DNA from: Neoarius graeffei
Lineage: Eukaryota; Chordata; Actinopteri; Siluriformes; Ariidae
Direction: 5' to 3'
Length of the DNA: 64,000 bases
Assembly (NCBI RefSeq): GCF_027579695.1
Contig: NC_083589.1
Span: 36,724,335 to 36,788,334 of the forward strand
Every line of letters begins with the position of its first letter. Position 1 is the stretch's first letter. Shown here in pieces: positions 58,201 through 63,655 of this stretch. Under the pieces are notes generated by a model. The model saw only the letters and a program-made list of their open reading frames with translations, did no database searches and was not told the DNA's origin. The position numbers and the translations under genes were made by a program.

Positions 58201-59296
58201 TCATTTGCAAACTTCAGACGCTGAATTGTGTGTCTAGGACGCAGGAACGGTTTTCTTCTGATGACTCTCCCATGAAGGTCATATTTGTTCAGGTGTCGCT
58301 GCATAGTAGAACAGTGCACCACCACTCCAGGGTCTGCTAAATCCTTCTGAAGGTCTTTTGCAGTCGAACAGGGGTTTTTATTTGCCTTTCTAGCAATCCA
58401 ACGAGCAGTTCTTTCAGGAAGTTTTCTTCATCTTCCAGACTTCACCTTGATCTCCACTATTTCTGTTAACTGCCATTTCTTAATAACATTATAATCTGAG
58501 GAAACAGCTACCTGAAAACACTTTGCTACGTTCTTGTAGCCTTCTCCTGCTTTGTGAGCATTGATTATTTTATTATTCAGAATGCGAGGGAGTTGCTTAG
58601 AGGAGCCCATGGCTGTTGATTTTAGGGACAAGTTTGAAGAGTCAGAGAATTTATACAGCTTTGAAATCTGCATCATCTGACCTTTCCTAACGAAGAATTT
58701 GAACAAGCCACAGCTCAATAAGCTAATTAAGGTCTGGAACCTTGGTAAAAGTTACCCGAGAACTCAAATGTATTGGGGTACCCAAACTTTCGCATGGTGT
58801 TCCTTTTCTTTTTTCACTCTCCAATTGTACAAAAAAAAAACCAAAAAAAAAAAACCACACAAATCTTGCAGAAAACGCTGAAAAGAAATGTCTCGTCTTT
58901 ACCTTTATGCCTTTTGGTGATCAGTTCATCTTCTGCTCACTTAACTATTCACAGTAACAGACATTTTCACTAAGGGTGCCCAAACTTTTGCATGCCACTA
59001 TAAGCAGTCCAACTGCACAGTGTGAAACAGTATTACATACAATTACATGGTAATTGTTCAACTGATCTGTTTTTCCTGGATAGATAACTCTTAGCAAGGG
59101 GTTTCTCTCATTATGAAACTACAGCGAGAGCCTACACAGTTTAATACATCATTATCATTCGTACCCGTGAAAGCATGCTGGTTAGATTCAGGTAGACTTT
59201 GTGGAACTTTCTGCCACTTTCCTACATCTGTGCTTGGGCAGTCGTCCTCCGTCTCCTGGACGGATATGATCTCACACACTGGTACGTAGTGGCTGC
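24070..59296 (-). CDS. cerk: Ceramide kinase gene, exons 2 to 13 (N-terminal exon outside the window)
   Basis: Ceramide kinase phosphorylates ceramide to ceramide-1-phosphate at Golgi and plasma membranes. Twelve minus-strand exons were found by resemblance to vertebrate CERK: 59165-59296, 57183-57305, 54308-54433, 53310-53376, 49595-49740, 47510-47584, 46034-46186, 45793-45898, 45592-45662, 36953-37158, 30202-30425 and 24070-24157. Every intron has GT..AG ends and all eleven junctions keep frame (1,517 nt, 504 codons plus stop). Visible in order: the end of the PH domain (KHRW, tryptophan near its C-terminus), a glycine-rich loop [14 protein letters not shown], the lipid-kinase core [28 protein letters not shown], and the family motif CxxxCxxC as CRSGCNIC across an exon junction. 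Human CERK has 13 exons and 537 residues, so about 45 residues of exon 1 are missing here. CERKL is a less likely identity because CxxxCxxC is present. Introns 10, 11 and 12 are large because of transposons. Confidence 0.96.
24388..25975 (+). mobile_element. Tc1 element (copy C), nearly complete, in cerk intron 12
   Basis: Inverted ends CAGTGGAGGAAATAATTATT on both sides. The right flank is TA, but the left flank is CA within a short CA repeat. At 1,588 bp it has the normal Tc1 length. It encodes a transposase on the plus strand, opposite to cerk. Confidence 0.95.
24737..25759 (+). pseudogene. Tc1 transposase with a single in-frame stop
   Basis: A DD34E transposase of 340 codons, open except for TAG at 25451-25453, where related copies have tryptophan (GRG-stop-VFQHDND; one base from TGG). 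N-terminal helix-turn-helix: [20 protein letters not shown]; linker [10 protein letters not shown]; catalytic motifs [21 protein letters not shown] and [12 protein letters not shown]-terminus [11 protein letters not shown]. Start [10 protein letters not shown] at 24737. No other lesion is seen, so inactivation looks recent or the stop is polymorphic. Confidence 0.94.
25988..26438 (-). mobile_element. Unclassified element family K, copy 1
   Basis: Same family, opposite orientation, as 46,318-47,045. The shared end reads TTTACCAGCTGGGAGGTC. Colinear blocks include CGGTCACAG-type GAGG(T)C repeats, TTACCAAATTCTAAC, and GCGACTCGCTC-type sequence. On the minus strand a start codon at 26240 opens a 32-codon ORF (26142-26240) whose start [17 protein letters not shown] resembles the other copy. 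I do not recognise the family. Confidence 0.65.
26441..27061. mobile_element. Unclassified element L with inverted ends
   Basis: Left end CATTCACTGGATATGAG and right end (reverse complement) CATTCACTGGATTTTGAG form an imperfect terminal inverted repeat, 621 bp apart. It contains an ORF at 26511-26750 starting [20 protein letters not shown]. The following [15 protein letters not shown] loosely recalls tyrosine-recombinase (Crypton-type) N-termini, but this is weak. No clear target duplication. Confidence 0.5.
27062..28349. other. Unassigned cerk intron 12 sequence
   Basis: Intronic DNA with two A runs (27466-27484 and 27538-27548). No repeat family recognised. Confidence 0.45.
28358..29267. 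mobile_element. hAT-type non-autonomous element, 910 bp
   Basis: A perfect 8-bp duplication TCGTGAAC flanks it (28350-28357 and 29268-29275), the signature of hAT transposition. Ends are CAGAGGCGGACAAAAGTA and, inverted, CAGAGGTGGACAGTAACG. Subterminal regions carry many AAGTAC/GTACTT motifs. No transposase is encoded. Confidence 0.93.
29276..30201. other. Unassigned cerk intron 12 sequence
   Basis: No recognised repeat or extra exon. Confidence 0.45.
30202..30425 (-). CDS. cerk: cerk exon 12
   Basis: It encodes [20 protein letters not shown], an acidic stretch, [16 protein letters not shown] and [17 protein letters not shown]. The CA run at 30429-30450 directly precedes the acceptor TTGCAG on the sense strand (as TG repeats). 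Donor GTCAG|GTACAA. Confidence 0.96.
30426..31301. other. Unassigned cerk intron 11 sequence
   Basis: Starts with a CA microsatellite next to the exon 12 acceptor. The region just left of the SINE at 31,314 may belong to the L1 fragment that continues on its right, but I could not confirm it. Confidence 0.4.
31314..31685 (-). mobile_element. V-SINE copy 7
   Basis: Full-length V-SINE with a perfect 12-bp duplication TTGATGTCAAAG at 31302-31313 and 31686-31697. It sits at the left side of an L1 fragment. Confidence 0.94.
31686..32440 (+). mobile_element. 5'-truncated L1, ORF2 C-terminus and poly-A tail
   Basis: Encodes the C-terminal region of L1 ORF2: after a frame break, [20 protein letters not shown] (cysteine-rich end region) and a stop at 32181, then a T-rich 3' UTR and a 16-base A tail at 32425-32440. 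It is the part that the L1 at 6.5-13.1 kb lacks, but nothing shows that it was once the same copy. Confidence 0.85.
32441..32931. other. Unassigned cerk intron 11 sequence
   Basis: No recognised feature. Confidence 0.45.
32936..33655 (+). mobile_element. TTAA-flanked THAP element, copy 2
   Basis: TTAA at 32932-32935 and 33656-33659; inverted ends AGTGCATA. 720 bp. It holds the start of a THAP-like ORF ([12 protein letters not shown] at about 33270) that soon leaves frame, followed by the shared 3' block around GTGACGTCACGAATCTGGC. It is the uninterrupted reference for copy 1. Confidence 0.82.
33826..33960 (-). repeat. 3' end fragment of a LINE
   Basis: On the minus strand it reads GGGATCAATAAAGTTTTATC followed by an ATCTAATC-like end, resembling the 3' ends of Rex1/L2-type fish LINEs. 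The rest is absent. Confidence 0.5.
34369..34654 (+). pseudogene. THAP zinc-finger domain pseudogene
   Basis: Starts [20 protein letters not shown], then WPKN; a frameshift near 34,445 moves the domain to the frame that reads [16 protein letters not shown] and [16 protein letters not shown]. The C2CH zinc ligands (two cysteines near the start, then C-x2-H) and the closing hydrophobic motif are visible. THAP domains occur in host proteins and in P/Kolobok transposases. A transposon origin is favoured because it is broken and followed by no further exon. Confidence 0.75.
34655..34680. repeat. AAT microsatellite
   Basis: About eight ATA units directly after the THAP frame ends. Confidence 0.8.
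35599..36952. other. Unassigned cerk intron 11 sequence
   Basis: AT-rich intronic DNA with no recognised repeat. A-rich runs at 36900-36950 adjoin the exon 11 donor. Confidence 0.45.
36953..37158 (-). CDS. cerk: cerk exon 11
   Basis: It encodes [39 protein letters not shown] and [20 protein letters not shown], ending at codon CAG before GTGTGT. It closely follows human [20 protein letters not shown]. The phase-0 donor joins exon 12 to give DDQ|FDHPF. Confidence 0.96.
37309..37658. mobile_element. PIF/Harbinger-like MITE, 350 bp
   Basis: TTA duplication at 37306-37308 and 37659-37661. Inverted ends AGCCAGTATCTCACTGGGCT and AGCCAGTACATCACTGGGCT. A third copy of the end motif (CAGCCAGTATCTCACTT) lies internally at about 37385. 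No ORF. Confidence 0.88.
37770..38271 (+). mobile_element. Mariner-like MITE with helix-turn-helix remnant
   Basis: TA at 37768-37769 and 38272-38273. Inverted ends CAGGGTGTTTCAAAAAATTT and CAGGGTGATTTCAAAAAATT. Inside, [16 protein letters not shown] and [17 protein letters not shown] resemble the N-terminal helix-turn-helix of mariner-type transposases, with a frame that ends early. No catalytic domain remains. Confidence 0.78.
38394..39812. repeat. 1.4-kb trinucleotide-built minisatellite in cerk intron 10
   Basis: About 45 tandem units of 28-34 bp (commonly 31), each made of CAACAACTACTTCTA followed by CCACCACCACCAGCAGCAA or shorter. On the plus strand G occurs almost only in CAG. No frame of the plus strand can contain a stop, so a 497-codon ORF arises automatically. 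The sense strand of cerk carries the complement, rich in GGTGGTGGTGG. Confidence 0.97.
39813..41433. other. Unassigned cerk intron 10 sequence
   Basis: No recognised transposon or exon. ORFs are short and without motifs. Confidence 0.45.
41434..42168. mobile_element. Tc1-type MITE split by a solo LTR
   Basis: I recognise a widespread fish non-autonomous repeat: ACTACATGGACACCTGGCC, CCAGATTTAGTCCCC, GGGGCGTGGCTATGAGG, AAGAGCATTAGTGAGGTCA, TTCAGTTCATCCCCAAGGTG, then, after the LTR, TCTTCATGGAGCTCGCTTTG. The ends are decayed and coordinates approximate. Confidence 0.75.
41721..42052 (+). mobile_element. Solo LTR of an LTR retrotransposon
   Basis: A 332-bp segment starting TGTGGCAGCG and ending GACTACA, flanked by a perfect 5-bp duplication CATGT (41716-41720 and 42053-42057). 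Removing it and one duplication restores the MITE sequence CCATGTCTTCATGG. AATAAA occurs at about 41,926. No internal retrotransposon genes are nearby, so it is a solo LTR formed by LTR-LTR recombination. Ty3/Gypsy-type is plausible but unproven. Confidence 0.85.
43191..44792 (-). mobile_element. Intact Tc1-like element (copy E) nested in copy D
   Basis: 1,602 bp with inverted ends CAACCCTGATTCCAAAAAAA and CAACCCTGATTCCCAAAAAG, flanked by TA at 43189-43190 and 44793-44794. Excising it with one TA rejoins the host transposase frame at ARR|VSEIT. Both ends and the transposase gene appear complete. Confidence 0.95.
43411..44487 (-). CDS. Complete Tc1-like DD34E transposase
   Basis: A fully open 358-codon frame for a cut-and-paste transposase acting in the nucleus on its terminal repeats. 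Helix-turn-helix: [20 protein letters not shown] and [22 protein letters not shown] linker; catalytic motifs [21 protein letters not shown] and [14 protein letters not shown], with 34 residues between the second aspartate and the glutamate. C-terminus [16 protein letters not shown]. The first Met gives 358 residues; the Met of MGRGSPIPL, 18 residues in, is an equally likely start and nearer the usual length of about 340. No stop or frameshift is visible, unlike every other transposase gene here. Confidence 0.93.
   Translation of the reverse strand: MTGYKKSILEWQRLSEVKMGRGSPIPLILHRQIVEQYQKGVRQCKIAKSLNISSSTVHNVIKRFRESGRISVRKGQGRKTILGARDLRALRRHCVTYRHASVLEITKWAQEYFQRTLSVNTIHRAIHCCQLKPYNSKKKPYLNMIQKRRRLLWAKAHLKWTVAKWKTVLWSDESKFEVLYGNQGRCVIRTKEEKDDPSCYQRSVQKPASLMVWGCISACGMGSLHIWKDTINAERYIQVLEQHMLPSRRRLFQGRPCIFQHDNAKPHTASITASWLRRRRVRVLNWPACSPDLSPIENIWSIIKRKIRQKRPKTVEQLESYIRQEWVNIPIPKLEQLVSSVPRRLQTVVKRKGDVSQW
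45368..45591. other. Short intron segment before exon 10
   Basis: No recognised repeat; contains the exon 10 donor region. Confidence 0.5.
45592..45662 (-). CDS. cerk: cerk exon 10: second half of CxxxCxxC
   Basis: A 71-bp exon encoding [19 protein letters not shown] and VSDTG. It completes the CxxxCxxC motif, and the rest is an acidic variable linker, as in other CERKs. Acceptor TTTGCTAG, donor ACTG|GTGAGA. The next exon is 8.4 kb away. Confidence 0.92.
45793..45898 (-). CDS. cerk: cerk exon 9: first half of CxxxCxxC
   Basis: It encodes [20 protein letters not shown] and the segment ending CRSG. The first cysteine of the ceramide-kinase CxxxCxxC motif is here and the other two are in exon 10. 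The donor CTGG|GTGAGA leaves a two-base overhang that exon 10 completes as glycine. Confidence 0.95.
46034..46186 (-). CDS. cerk: cerk exon 8
   Basis: It encodes [29 protein letters not shown] and [10 protein letters not shown], close to human CERK throughout. A CA microsatellite and the polypyrimidine tract sit just upstream on the minus strand. Acceptor TTCCCAG, donor CTCAG|GTCAGC. Confidence 0.97.
46220..46255. repeat. CA microsatellite
   Basis: About 16 CA units (46225-46254) just upstream, in the cerk sense, of the exon 8 acceptor. Confidence 0.92.
46318..47045 (+). mobile_element. Unclassified element family K, copy 2
   Basis: The better copy of the family at 25,988. Order on the plus strand: GC-rich block with ATTGGCTGG, GCGACTCGCTCGTTCACAAC, start codon at 46570 with [19 protein letters not shown] (ORF 46570-46641), then a right-hand region with an imperfect 120-bp hairpin between TTTACCAGCTTAAGGTC and GACCTCCCAGCTGGTAAAT. 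I do not recognise the family. Confidence 0.65.
47046..47509. other. cerk intron 7 remainder
   Basis: A short CA repeat at 47050-47070 and otherwise unassigned DNA. Confidence 0.5.
47510..47584 (-). CDS. cerk: cerk exon 7
   Basis: A 75-bp exon encoding [14 protein letters not shown] and TSALHIVV, matching human STDCVCYSTVGTSD...TSALHIVVG. The glycine of PAG|STDC is split across the junction with exon 6. Acceptor AAACAG, donor GTGG|GTGAGT. Confidence 0.96.
47585..48236. other. Unassigned cerk intron 6 sequence
   Basis: A C run and CA repeat at 47705-47727; no transposon recognised. Confidence 0.5.
48237..48345 (+). repeat. Old SINE 3' tail fragment
   Basis: GACAGACTGGCATCCTATCC...GACCAAGATCAAGTGGTCAC is a diverged copy of the same older SINE tail seen at 13,243. 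A G run follows at 48350-48362. Confidence 0.55.
48530..49035 (-). repeat. Old SINE, interrupted
   Basis: Starts with ATTC repeats and CTTCAGTAACCACTTTTTCC. CACACTCATTCACAACTCAG is followed by a stretch of about 260 bp of unrelated AT-rich DNA, then AATTTAGATTTGCCAGTCCA and ACTCCACACCGACAGTAACC. This matches an older tRNA-derived SINE in minus orientation. The inserted block (about 48,650-48,905) is unassigned. Confidence 0.6.
49595..49740 (-). CDS. cerk: cerk exon 6: GGDG catalytic core
   Basis: It encodes [20 protein letters not shown] and then, after a variable linker, LRIGIIPAG. The GGDG motif is the signature of the lipid-kinase fold and is unmutated. The exon starts after TTGGCAG and ends CTGCAG|GTGAGT. 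Confidence 0.97.
50050..50172 (-). mobile_element. Truncated V-SINE copy 8
   Basis: Only the 3' half of the V-SINE is present. A 9-bp duplication AGAAATATT (50041-50049 and 50173-50181) shows that it inserted already 5'-truncated. Confidence 0.85.
50350..50643. mobile_element. Harbinger-like MITE, 294 bp
   Basis: TTA at 50347-50349 and 50644-50646. Inverted ends TGCCTCGGTCACAGCCGGCC and AGCCTAGGTCACAACCGGAC. GC-rich arms with ACGGCC and CGTACG motifs contrast with the AT-rich surroundings. A 22-base A run lies near the right end. Confidence 0.85.
50710..51251. other. Unassigned cerk intron 5 sequence
   Basis: No recognised feature; the right part may be upstream LINE sequence continuing from 52,302. 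Confidence 0.4.
51264..52289 (+). mobile_element. V-SINE copy 9, split by a MITE
   Basis: V-SINE halves at 51264-51496 and 52157-52289. A perfect 12-bp duplication AACTGTCCACCA lies at 51252-51263 and 52290-52301. The core has a small deletion after GTTTGCATGTTGTCCACG. Confidence 0.94.
51497..52153. mobile_element. 657-bp MITE inserted in the V-SINE
   Basis: Inverted ends GGCCAAGTTTACATTAGACC and GCCCATGTTTACATTAGACC. TAT occurs on both sides (51494-51496 and 52154-52156), compared with a single TAT in other SINE copies, so the duplication is 3 bp. A Harbinger-like origin is plausible. No ORF with a known domain. Confidence 0.88.
52302..52885 (+). mobile_element. 3' end of a Rex1/L2-type LINE
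   Basis: Encodes the C-terminal end of a LINE ORF2 in broken frames: [20 protein letters not shown] and RLYN, followed by a stop, a 3' UTR and the end GATCAATAAAGTGAATCTAA. Clade assignment within the CR1/L2/Rex1 group is from memory of this motif. Confidence 0.7.
53310..53376 (-). CDS. cerk: cerk exon 5
   Basis: A 67-bp exon encoding [15 protein letters not shown] and KKYDG. It joins exon 4 at DVI|VTERAN and exon 6 at [12 protein letters not shown], both as in human CERK. Splice sites are CATAG and GG|GTGAGT. Confidence 0.95.
53377..54307. other. cerk intron 4
   Basis: No recognised repeat. TTTGGATTTGCATC and GTTACACTGGGAACAAGG around 53,690-53,840 may be an old repeat, but I cannot name it. 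Confidence 0.4.
54308..54433 (-). CDS. cerk: cerk exon 4: nucleotide-binding glycine loop
   Basis: This exon encodes [19 protein letters not shown] and [12 protein letters not shown], the start of the diacylglycerol-kinase-type catalytic domain. The INPxGGK glycine loop is intact. Donor is GATTG|GTGAGC and acceptor TTGCAG. Confidence 0.95.
54546..54720 (+). mobile_element. Diverged V-SINE head, copy 10
   Basis: GGGCAACACGGTGGTGCAAT and GGTTAGCACCGCTGCC match the SINE head. The core is recognisable as GTTTGCATGGTCTCCTCC and ACAGTCCAAAGACACGTGG. The tail differs from the other copies, so it is an older or different subfamily. Confidence 0.75.
55024..55618 (+). pseudogene. THAP zinc-finger ORF of a transposon, interrupted
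   Basis: A complete THAP domain: [33 protein letters not shown], then [13 protein letters not shown] and an AVPT end motif at about residue 88. The C2CH ligands are present. A 212-bp hairpin element (55291-55502) is inserted exactly after AVPT. The frame resumes as [15 protein letters not shown] and KRHKLK, followed by GTACGT, a possible splice donor. The catalytic part is not in the window, so it may be a lost exon or an internal deletion. A host THAP gene is less likely. Confidence 0.75.
55291..55502. mobile_element. 212-bp hairpin MITE
   Basis: Arms of about 90 bp, starting CAGTGTTGCCAGATTGGGAG and inverted CAGTGTTGCTAGATTGGGAG, with a loop of about 30 bp. I see no clean target duplication. 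Confidence 0.88.
56076..56800. other. cerk intron 3, with a SINE tail remnant
   Basis: At 56345-56435, AAACTGCCCAGAAGTGTGAA and CCTGCCCAGGGTGTACCCCA are the 3' half of an old SINE in plus orientation. The rest is unassigned. Confidence 0.5.
56803..57070 (-). mobile_element. Diverged SINE, copy 11
   Basis: Minus-oriented: ATCCATCCATCGTCTAATCG tail, GGACTGTGGGAGGAAGCCCA core, then AACCCAGAACTTGCTTGCTG in the head. Strongly diverged from the young V-SINEs. Confidence 0.75.
57183..57305 (-). CDS. cerk: cerk exon 3: end of PH domain
   Basis: The translation [17 protein letters not shown] continues HAFT from exon 2 and matches AFTVHCVKRARRHRW of human [15 protein letters not shown] is the C-terminal PH helix. 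The donor is placed at TTGA|GTAGGT because this restores LTIRPKRLL with exon 4, as in human LTSRPKHLL. The next GT downstream would break the frame. Confidence 0.93.
   Translation of the reverse strand, partial: CPMWRGLRNTAGGAVKSPSSALIGHCVCNGSKPSGSNSHY
57368..59000 (-). mobile_element. Tc1 element (copy F) in cerk intron 2
   Basis: 1,633 bp with inverted ends CAGTGGCATGCAAAAGTTCG and TAGTGGCATGCAAAAGTTTG and TA flanks. It fills most of the 1.86-kb intron between exons 3 and 2. Confidence 0.93.
57588..58610 (-). pseudogene. Tc1 transposase pseudogene (copy F)
   Basis: Start [20 protein letters not shown] at 58610. The helix-turn-helix region follows, then stops and frame breaks around 58,330-58,430. 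Catalytic part: [12 protein letters not shown], then a stop near 57,966; the next aspartate motif reads [11 protein letters not shown] after another stop; [14 protein letters not shown] holds the glutamate. C-terminus [11 protein letters not shown] (stop at 57588). Several lesions make it inactive. Confidence 0.9.
59165..59296 (-). CDS. cerk: cerk exon 2: start of PH-domain region
   Basis: The exon encodes about 43 residues, including [16 protein letters not shown] and HAFT, which match the human segment VPVSEIIAVEE...KWQK...AFT. It begins two bases into a codon (acceptor GCAG at 59297-59300) and ends one base into a codon (donor GGTACG). An alternative acceptor a few bases away cannot be excluded because the sequence repeats GCAG. 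Confidence 0.92.
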
Positions 59297-59895
59297 CTGC
59301 TATAACACACACAAACAAAAATCAAATAATTATATAAAATCTTTAAAAACCCACGAAAGCAGCACACATTTTCATCAGATGTAAACTCTAATTTTGGCCT
59401 TCATGGACAAAAAGGGATTCATCATTAAGTAATCCAATCTGGTTTGTTCAGTAATGCATGAATCCAAAACATGTCAGGAACGTCGATGCTCCCTTCCCCG
59501 ACAGGACAAGCTGGTGATTGTTAAACCTAACCCCTTTCTGATTTGTTTTTGCACTCCGATAGTATCACAGTTTAAATGTTATCTTCAAGAGGATCTGATC
59601 GAGGACTTAAAACATCAAATCTTCAATGTTGACAGTATAAAACAGGCCAGGCTAGTTCTAAAGGAGTTGCTCAAATTCCTTTCCTTGTCATAACACCAGC
59701 AAATGCATGATGATATCTGGTAGTGAACAGGGAACAGTGAAGTAATCATCATCTGAAACTGAATGTCAGCTGCTTGGGTTCACAAGCTTTCCTTTGAAAG
59801 ACAGACAGTCTGTCGAGCTCGAGTTATACATCTTCATTTCCGCCATCATTAACATCATGGCTTACAACCATGATGTTATGAAAAAAATATCCTCT
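59297..59895. other. cerk intron 1 segment
   Basis: No recognised feature. The polypyrimidine side of exon 2 is adjacent. Confidence 0.45.
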
Positions 59896-59899
59896 TTAA

Positions 59900-60572
59900 A
59901 GGGCACCTCTTGGGTAAATTCAGGAATAAGATCAATGTAATTCTCCTATTTTATATTAAACTTTGGTCAAATATCGGTCACATTTTGTGCAATTTTTTTT
60001 TTTTACCTTGCGCAATACCAGAAAAATTCAGGTGAAATCAAGCCATTTGAGGTGAATTGGTCCGCCTCTGAAAAAACTTGGCATTTGGATTTCCCGGCAA
60101 ACATTGATTGACGTCGCGTACGGGACGCCTCCTTCTGAATCCTACGTCAGCACTGGTTTGTTTATGAGAAAACGACCTGGTGGTTTTCTGCAAATTTCTT
60201 CAACGTTATCGCGTAATTATTAAAATGGTTAACAGATGTATCGTAGGAGGGTGTAGCAAAACCAATCTTGATGGGATTAGTACTCAGCGTTTTCCAAAAG
60301 ACCGGACAATGAGAGAGAAATGGGAGCGCTTGGTCTACACAGGCTGTGCACTGAAACCGTGCAAAGCTCGCGCAGCCTGCTGGCGCTTCCGCAGGTGACG
60401 TCACGAATCTGGCTCCAGACTCCCTTGGGATTTTTCCAGATGCCTTTTGTTATTTTATTTTTTTTCTGCTGTAGACAGATGGCCTTGTGCAAATTACCCT
60501 TCTGGATGAGTGTGTAAAGGGACATACTTTCATATAAAAAAAAAAAAAAGAAATTGGTCCAGAATATGCACT
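59900..60572 (+). mobile_element. TTAA-flanked THAP element, copy 3
   Basis: TTAA at 59896-59899 and 60573-60576. 673 bp. The best preserved THAP start: [20 protein letters not shown], then QRFPKDRTMREKWERL (from 60225), after which the frame joins the shared 3' block. The CxxxxC, FP and W positions of a THAP domain are present, but the second half is missing in all three copies, so the family itself is an internal-deletion derivative. Confidence 0.83.
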
Positions 60573-60841
60573 TTAAGGAGTCTATGACCACCGATCAGAT
60601 AGGTGACAATTTAAAGAAAAAACAAATCCAAATATGATTTTTTAGTAAGGTATTGAGCGGCCATGAGTCACCAGGGCAGCTTTAAATGCACCTTATAGAT
60701 ACTACCGTACAAATCTCCAGGACTGTACTGGAGTGGCGAACACTGTTCTTCCAAAACGTACTCCCTCGACTGGTGTTTTGATGGTGGTGCTCGAGTGCGC
60801 ACACACACACACACCACAAGTGTCAAGCTCAGATCTGGTAA

Positions 60842-62356
60842 GGCCAAAAAAAAAAAGCGTGTGGTTTTTTTTCCGGTTACCCGACCGACCCTAATCCGTA
60901 CCGCCCGACCCTAAACTTTTTTTTCGTTTTTTTTTTTCCCCAGTCGCGACTTTTACATATAACCCAACCGCATGAACCGGAAGTTGTCGTCACTCACTGG
61001 GAAAATCAGGGCTTTCCACAAGCGCCGGCTGCCGGCCATACAGCCGACTACACAATTAAGTCCAGCCGGCTACTTTAATGACTTATTTTTGTAGCCCACA
61101 GGCTCTAAATATTAATTTTAGATTGTAATAAAATTAAATGTTTATCTAATGGACTGACAATAATGTCAAACTGAACCGCACTCATTTCAGTTGTGATTCG
61201 CGCTGTTTGTACCGATAATAACCACAAATTCCCCGCCGACTTCGTTGATCAGGGGAGAGTAACTCATCCGCGGCCCCGACATGCGGTGTGTGCGTGCGCA
61301 CTCGGCGGAGGCAGTAGTGTGTCGGAGGCGACATCGGAGGGAACAGAAGCAGAGATGACGCTTATTTTGTCTTTCACCTAGAGACATGATTCAAACTTTA
61401 AAACGGAGACAAAATTCTCCTGTGTGGATCTGGCATTCAACTTTTTTGCTAGGTTCTATACTTTTTGATCAGTCACAGCTCAAACACCATGAGCAAATCT
61501 GGAGAAATTCAGGCTTTATAATGGGTGTCTATGGCGTTACACACCAGTGGCGCTCAGGAGTTTAGAGAGTGTAGGCAGCTTGAAAAAAAAAAAAAAAAAG
61601 CTCTCACTTTCTCATTTAAACTGTTTTCTCAGCCACAAAATTTCACTCTACACACACAATTTTCTCAAAAGTTGTAGTCACACATTGTGTGAATCAAGAC
61701 AAGTGTCTCCCTGAGCGACAGGATTTACAGTTTTTGAATGAGAAGCCTGAAAGTAAGGAGAGGACAGCCGCACTCTCCCATAGACTCACATTATAAACCT
61801 GGCAGCGCTTTTACTGCAAAATCAGAAAAGTCACTTGTTTTTAACTCGCTCTAATGTCCACATTTTTTACACTAGGGACAAAAAAAATACATTTGTGTGT
61901 TCATGGGAGCCTTGCAGCACTCAATGTGAAAGAATTTTGTGAATAGCTCCTTTCGTTTCCGTGTAAATCAGCGTTGTTCGAGGAGAGGGAACTCTGAGAA
62001 AAAGCGCTCTTTGCTTGTTATATTGTGCCTTTTCCCTGCACCGTTACCAAGGCGACGAGCTGCACTCAGGGAGCAGAGAGGGGCGGGGCTGCTCGCTCTC
62101 TCTCTCATGGTGTATTGAGCTGTTATATTTACAGAAACATTCATGTTAAAAGGTGTCTCATGCTGCATCAGATTCATCAGAGGTGGTAACTCAGGTGACC
62201 TGCAAAGAAATTCATTATATTTTGTGAAATCATTCCTGTCTAAATATAGGTTATGGCAGCCATCTTGAAAAAAAAAAATTCAAAAAAAAAAAAAAAAAAT
62301 GCCTGCCTACCGACCCTAGTTTTGAAATCTACGTAACCGGAAACACTTTTGTGGCC
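60842..62356. mobile_element. 1.5-kb element with GGCC ends and TAA duplication
   Basis: TAA at 60839-60841 and 62357-62359. Left end GGCCAAAAAAAAAAAGCGTG, then CCGGTTAC; right end (reverse complement) GGCCACAAAAGTGTTTCCGG, then TTAC. Both ends also carry CGACCCTA motifs next to the inverted repeat. GGCC ends and a 3-bp TAA/TTA target fit PIF/Harbinger. No transposase ORF. Confidence 0.7.
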
Positions 62357-62359
62357 TAA

Positions 62360-63437
62360 CTAACAGTTCTAGCATATGATTTGCATAGTTTTTTTTTTAT
62401 AAACTATTACGTGAGCCCTCATGTCCTGTGGATCAGGTGGAGTCATCCTGGAAGAGACCACTCCCTACCAGGAGAGAAAATGTTTTATCAGAGGATAGAA
62501 CAACTTCGTACTGATTTACAGTGATGCTTCGCTCCAATGCAGGGTTTTCATTAGTATGGAAAACAGATAAAACGTGAAAAGTAACAGATTAGGCTGGGGG
62601 TCATGTGGGTCCAGGGCAACGCCCTGATTGGGGGGGGGGGGGGGGGGCACTTCAGGTTGCCCCGTATGCATTCATTTAATGGTCTTCTGCATGTTAAATT
62701 ATAATAAAGCAAATACTTGATTTATTTGGTGTATACTAATGAAGTTACGGTTTGTTTGTTTTTTTTGTTTGCCAGGGAAAGGGAGGCGGGCCAGAATTAT
62801 AACGTGGCAGTACGCCACTTTAAAAACGCCCGTGGAGAACACTGCTGGGCATTTTCCACGAGACTTACCATTTTTTTCTGAGAAGCCGAAATCGAAGAGT
62901 GTTCACTTTTGTTTTTTTGCAGTCGCCATCACGCTATACCATACAGGATAGGATCGCCATCTTAACATGTGGGAACCTTGTGAAGTGCTATAATTTAATA
63001 CACGCTAAATGATTGGCTAATCCTTCTTATATCGTCTAATCGGTTCCCACACCTCTTATCTAGACACACGTACACAGCCTCAGCAACCAAACCCTTTCCT
63101 TCTCAAACAAGTCAGACGAGAAAAGTTCGAACAATTACGGGAAAATTACATTTGGCCGAAAAACAACCAATTCAAACCTCATTACAACCGATGATTTCGC
63201 TCGGCAATCGGTTACGAATGAAAACCCTGCTCCAATTGGGACAAATGGGCCCAAACCACGTCAGTTTAATCCTACAGTATAACAGAGCCGCCAGTTCGTC
63301 TTTTAAATGCTCACAGATTGCATAGTAAGAGTCTTTTACCCAACACCCTGAACATGTACGGTAAAACTATCACCTCGAAGAATATCTTTTAACAGTCAGT
63401 TTACATATTTCCAAGTTTTTCACAAACTGCCATTATC
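62360..63437. other. Unassigned cerk intron 1 sequence
   Basis: A 20-base G run at 62631-62648. No candidate cerk exon 1 was seen on the minus strand. Confidence 0.45.
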
Positions 63438-63447
63438 AAAACAGATC

Positions 63448-63655
63448 GTCAAGTCAAGTTTATTTGTAAAGCGCTTTTAAGAATAAATATTGTCACAAAG
63501 CAACTTTACAGAATTTGAACAACTTTAAACATGAGCTAATTTGATCCCTAATCTATCCCCAATGAGCAAGCCTGTGGCGACGGTGGCAAGGAAAAACTCC
63601 CTCAGACGACACAAGGAAGAAACCTCGAGAGGAACCAGACTCAAAAGGTTCCTCA
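63448..63655 (+). repeat. Dispersed fish repeat, probably a LINE/SINE 3' region
   Basis: AGTTTATTTGTAAAGCGCTT, GTGGCGACGGTGGCAAGGAA and CTCGAGAGGAACCAGACTC form a motif series that I recognise as a common dispersed repeat in ray-finned fish. I cannot assign its class with confidence. Confidence 0.55.

Noticed and set aside
61187..63000. cerk exon 1
   Set aside because: No minus-strand ORF here resembles a CERK N-terminus with a fitting donor; it is probably outside the window.
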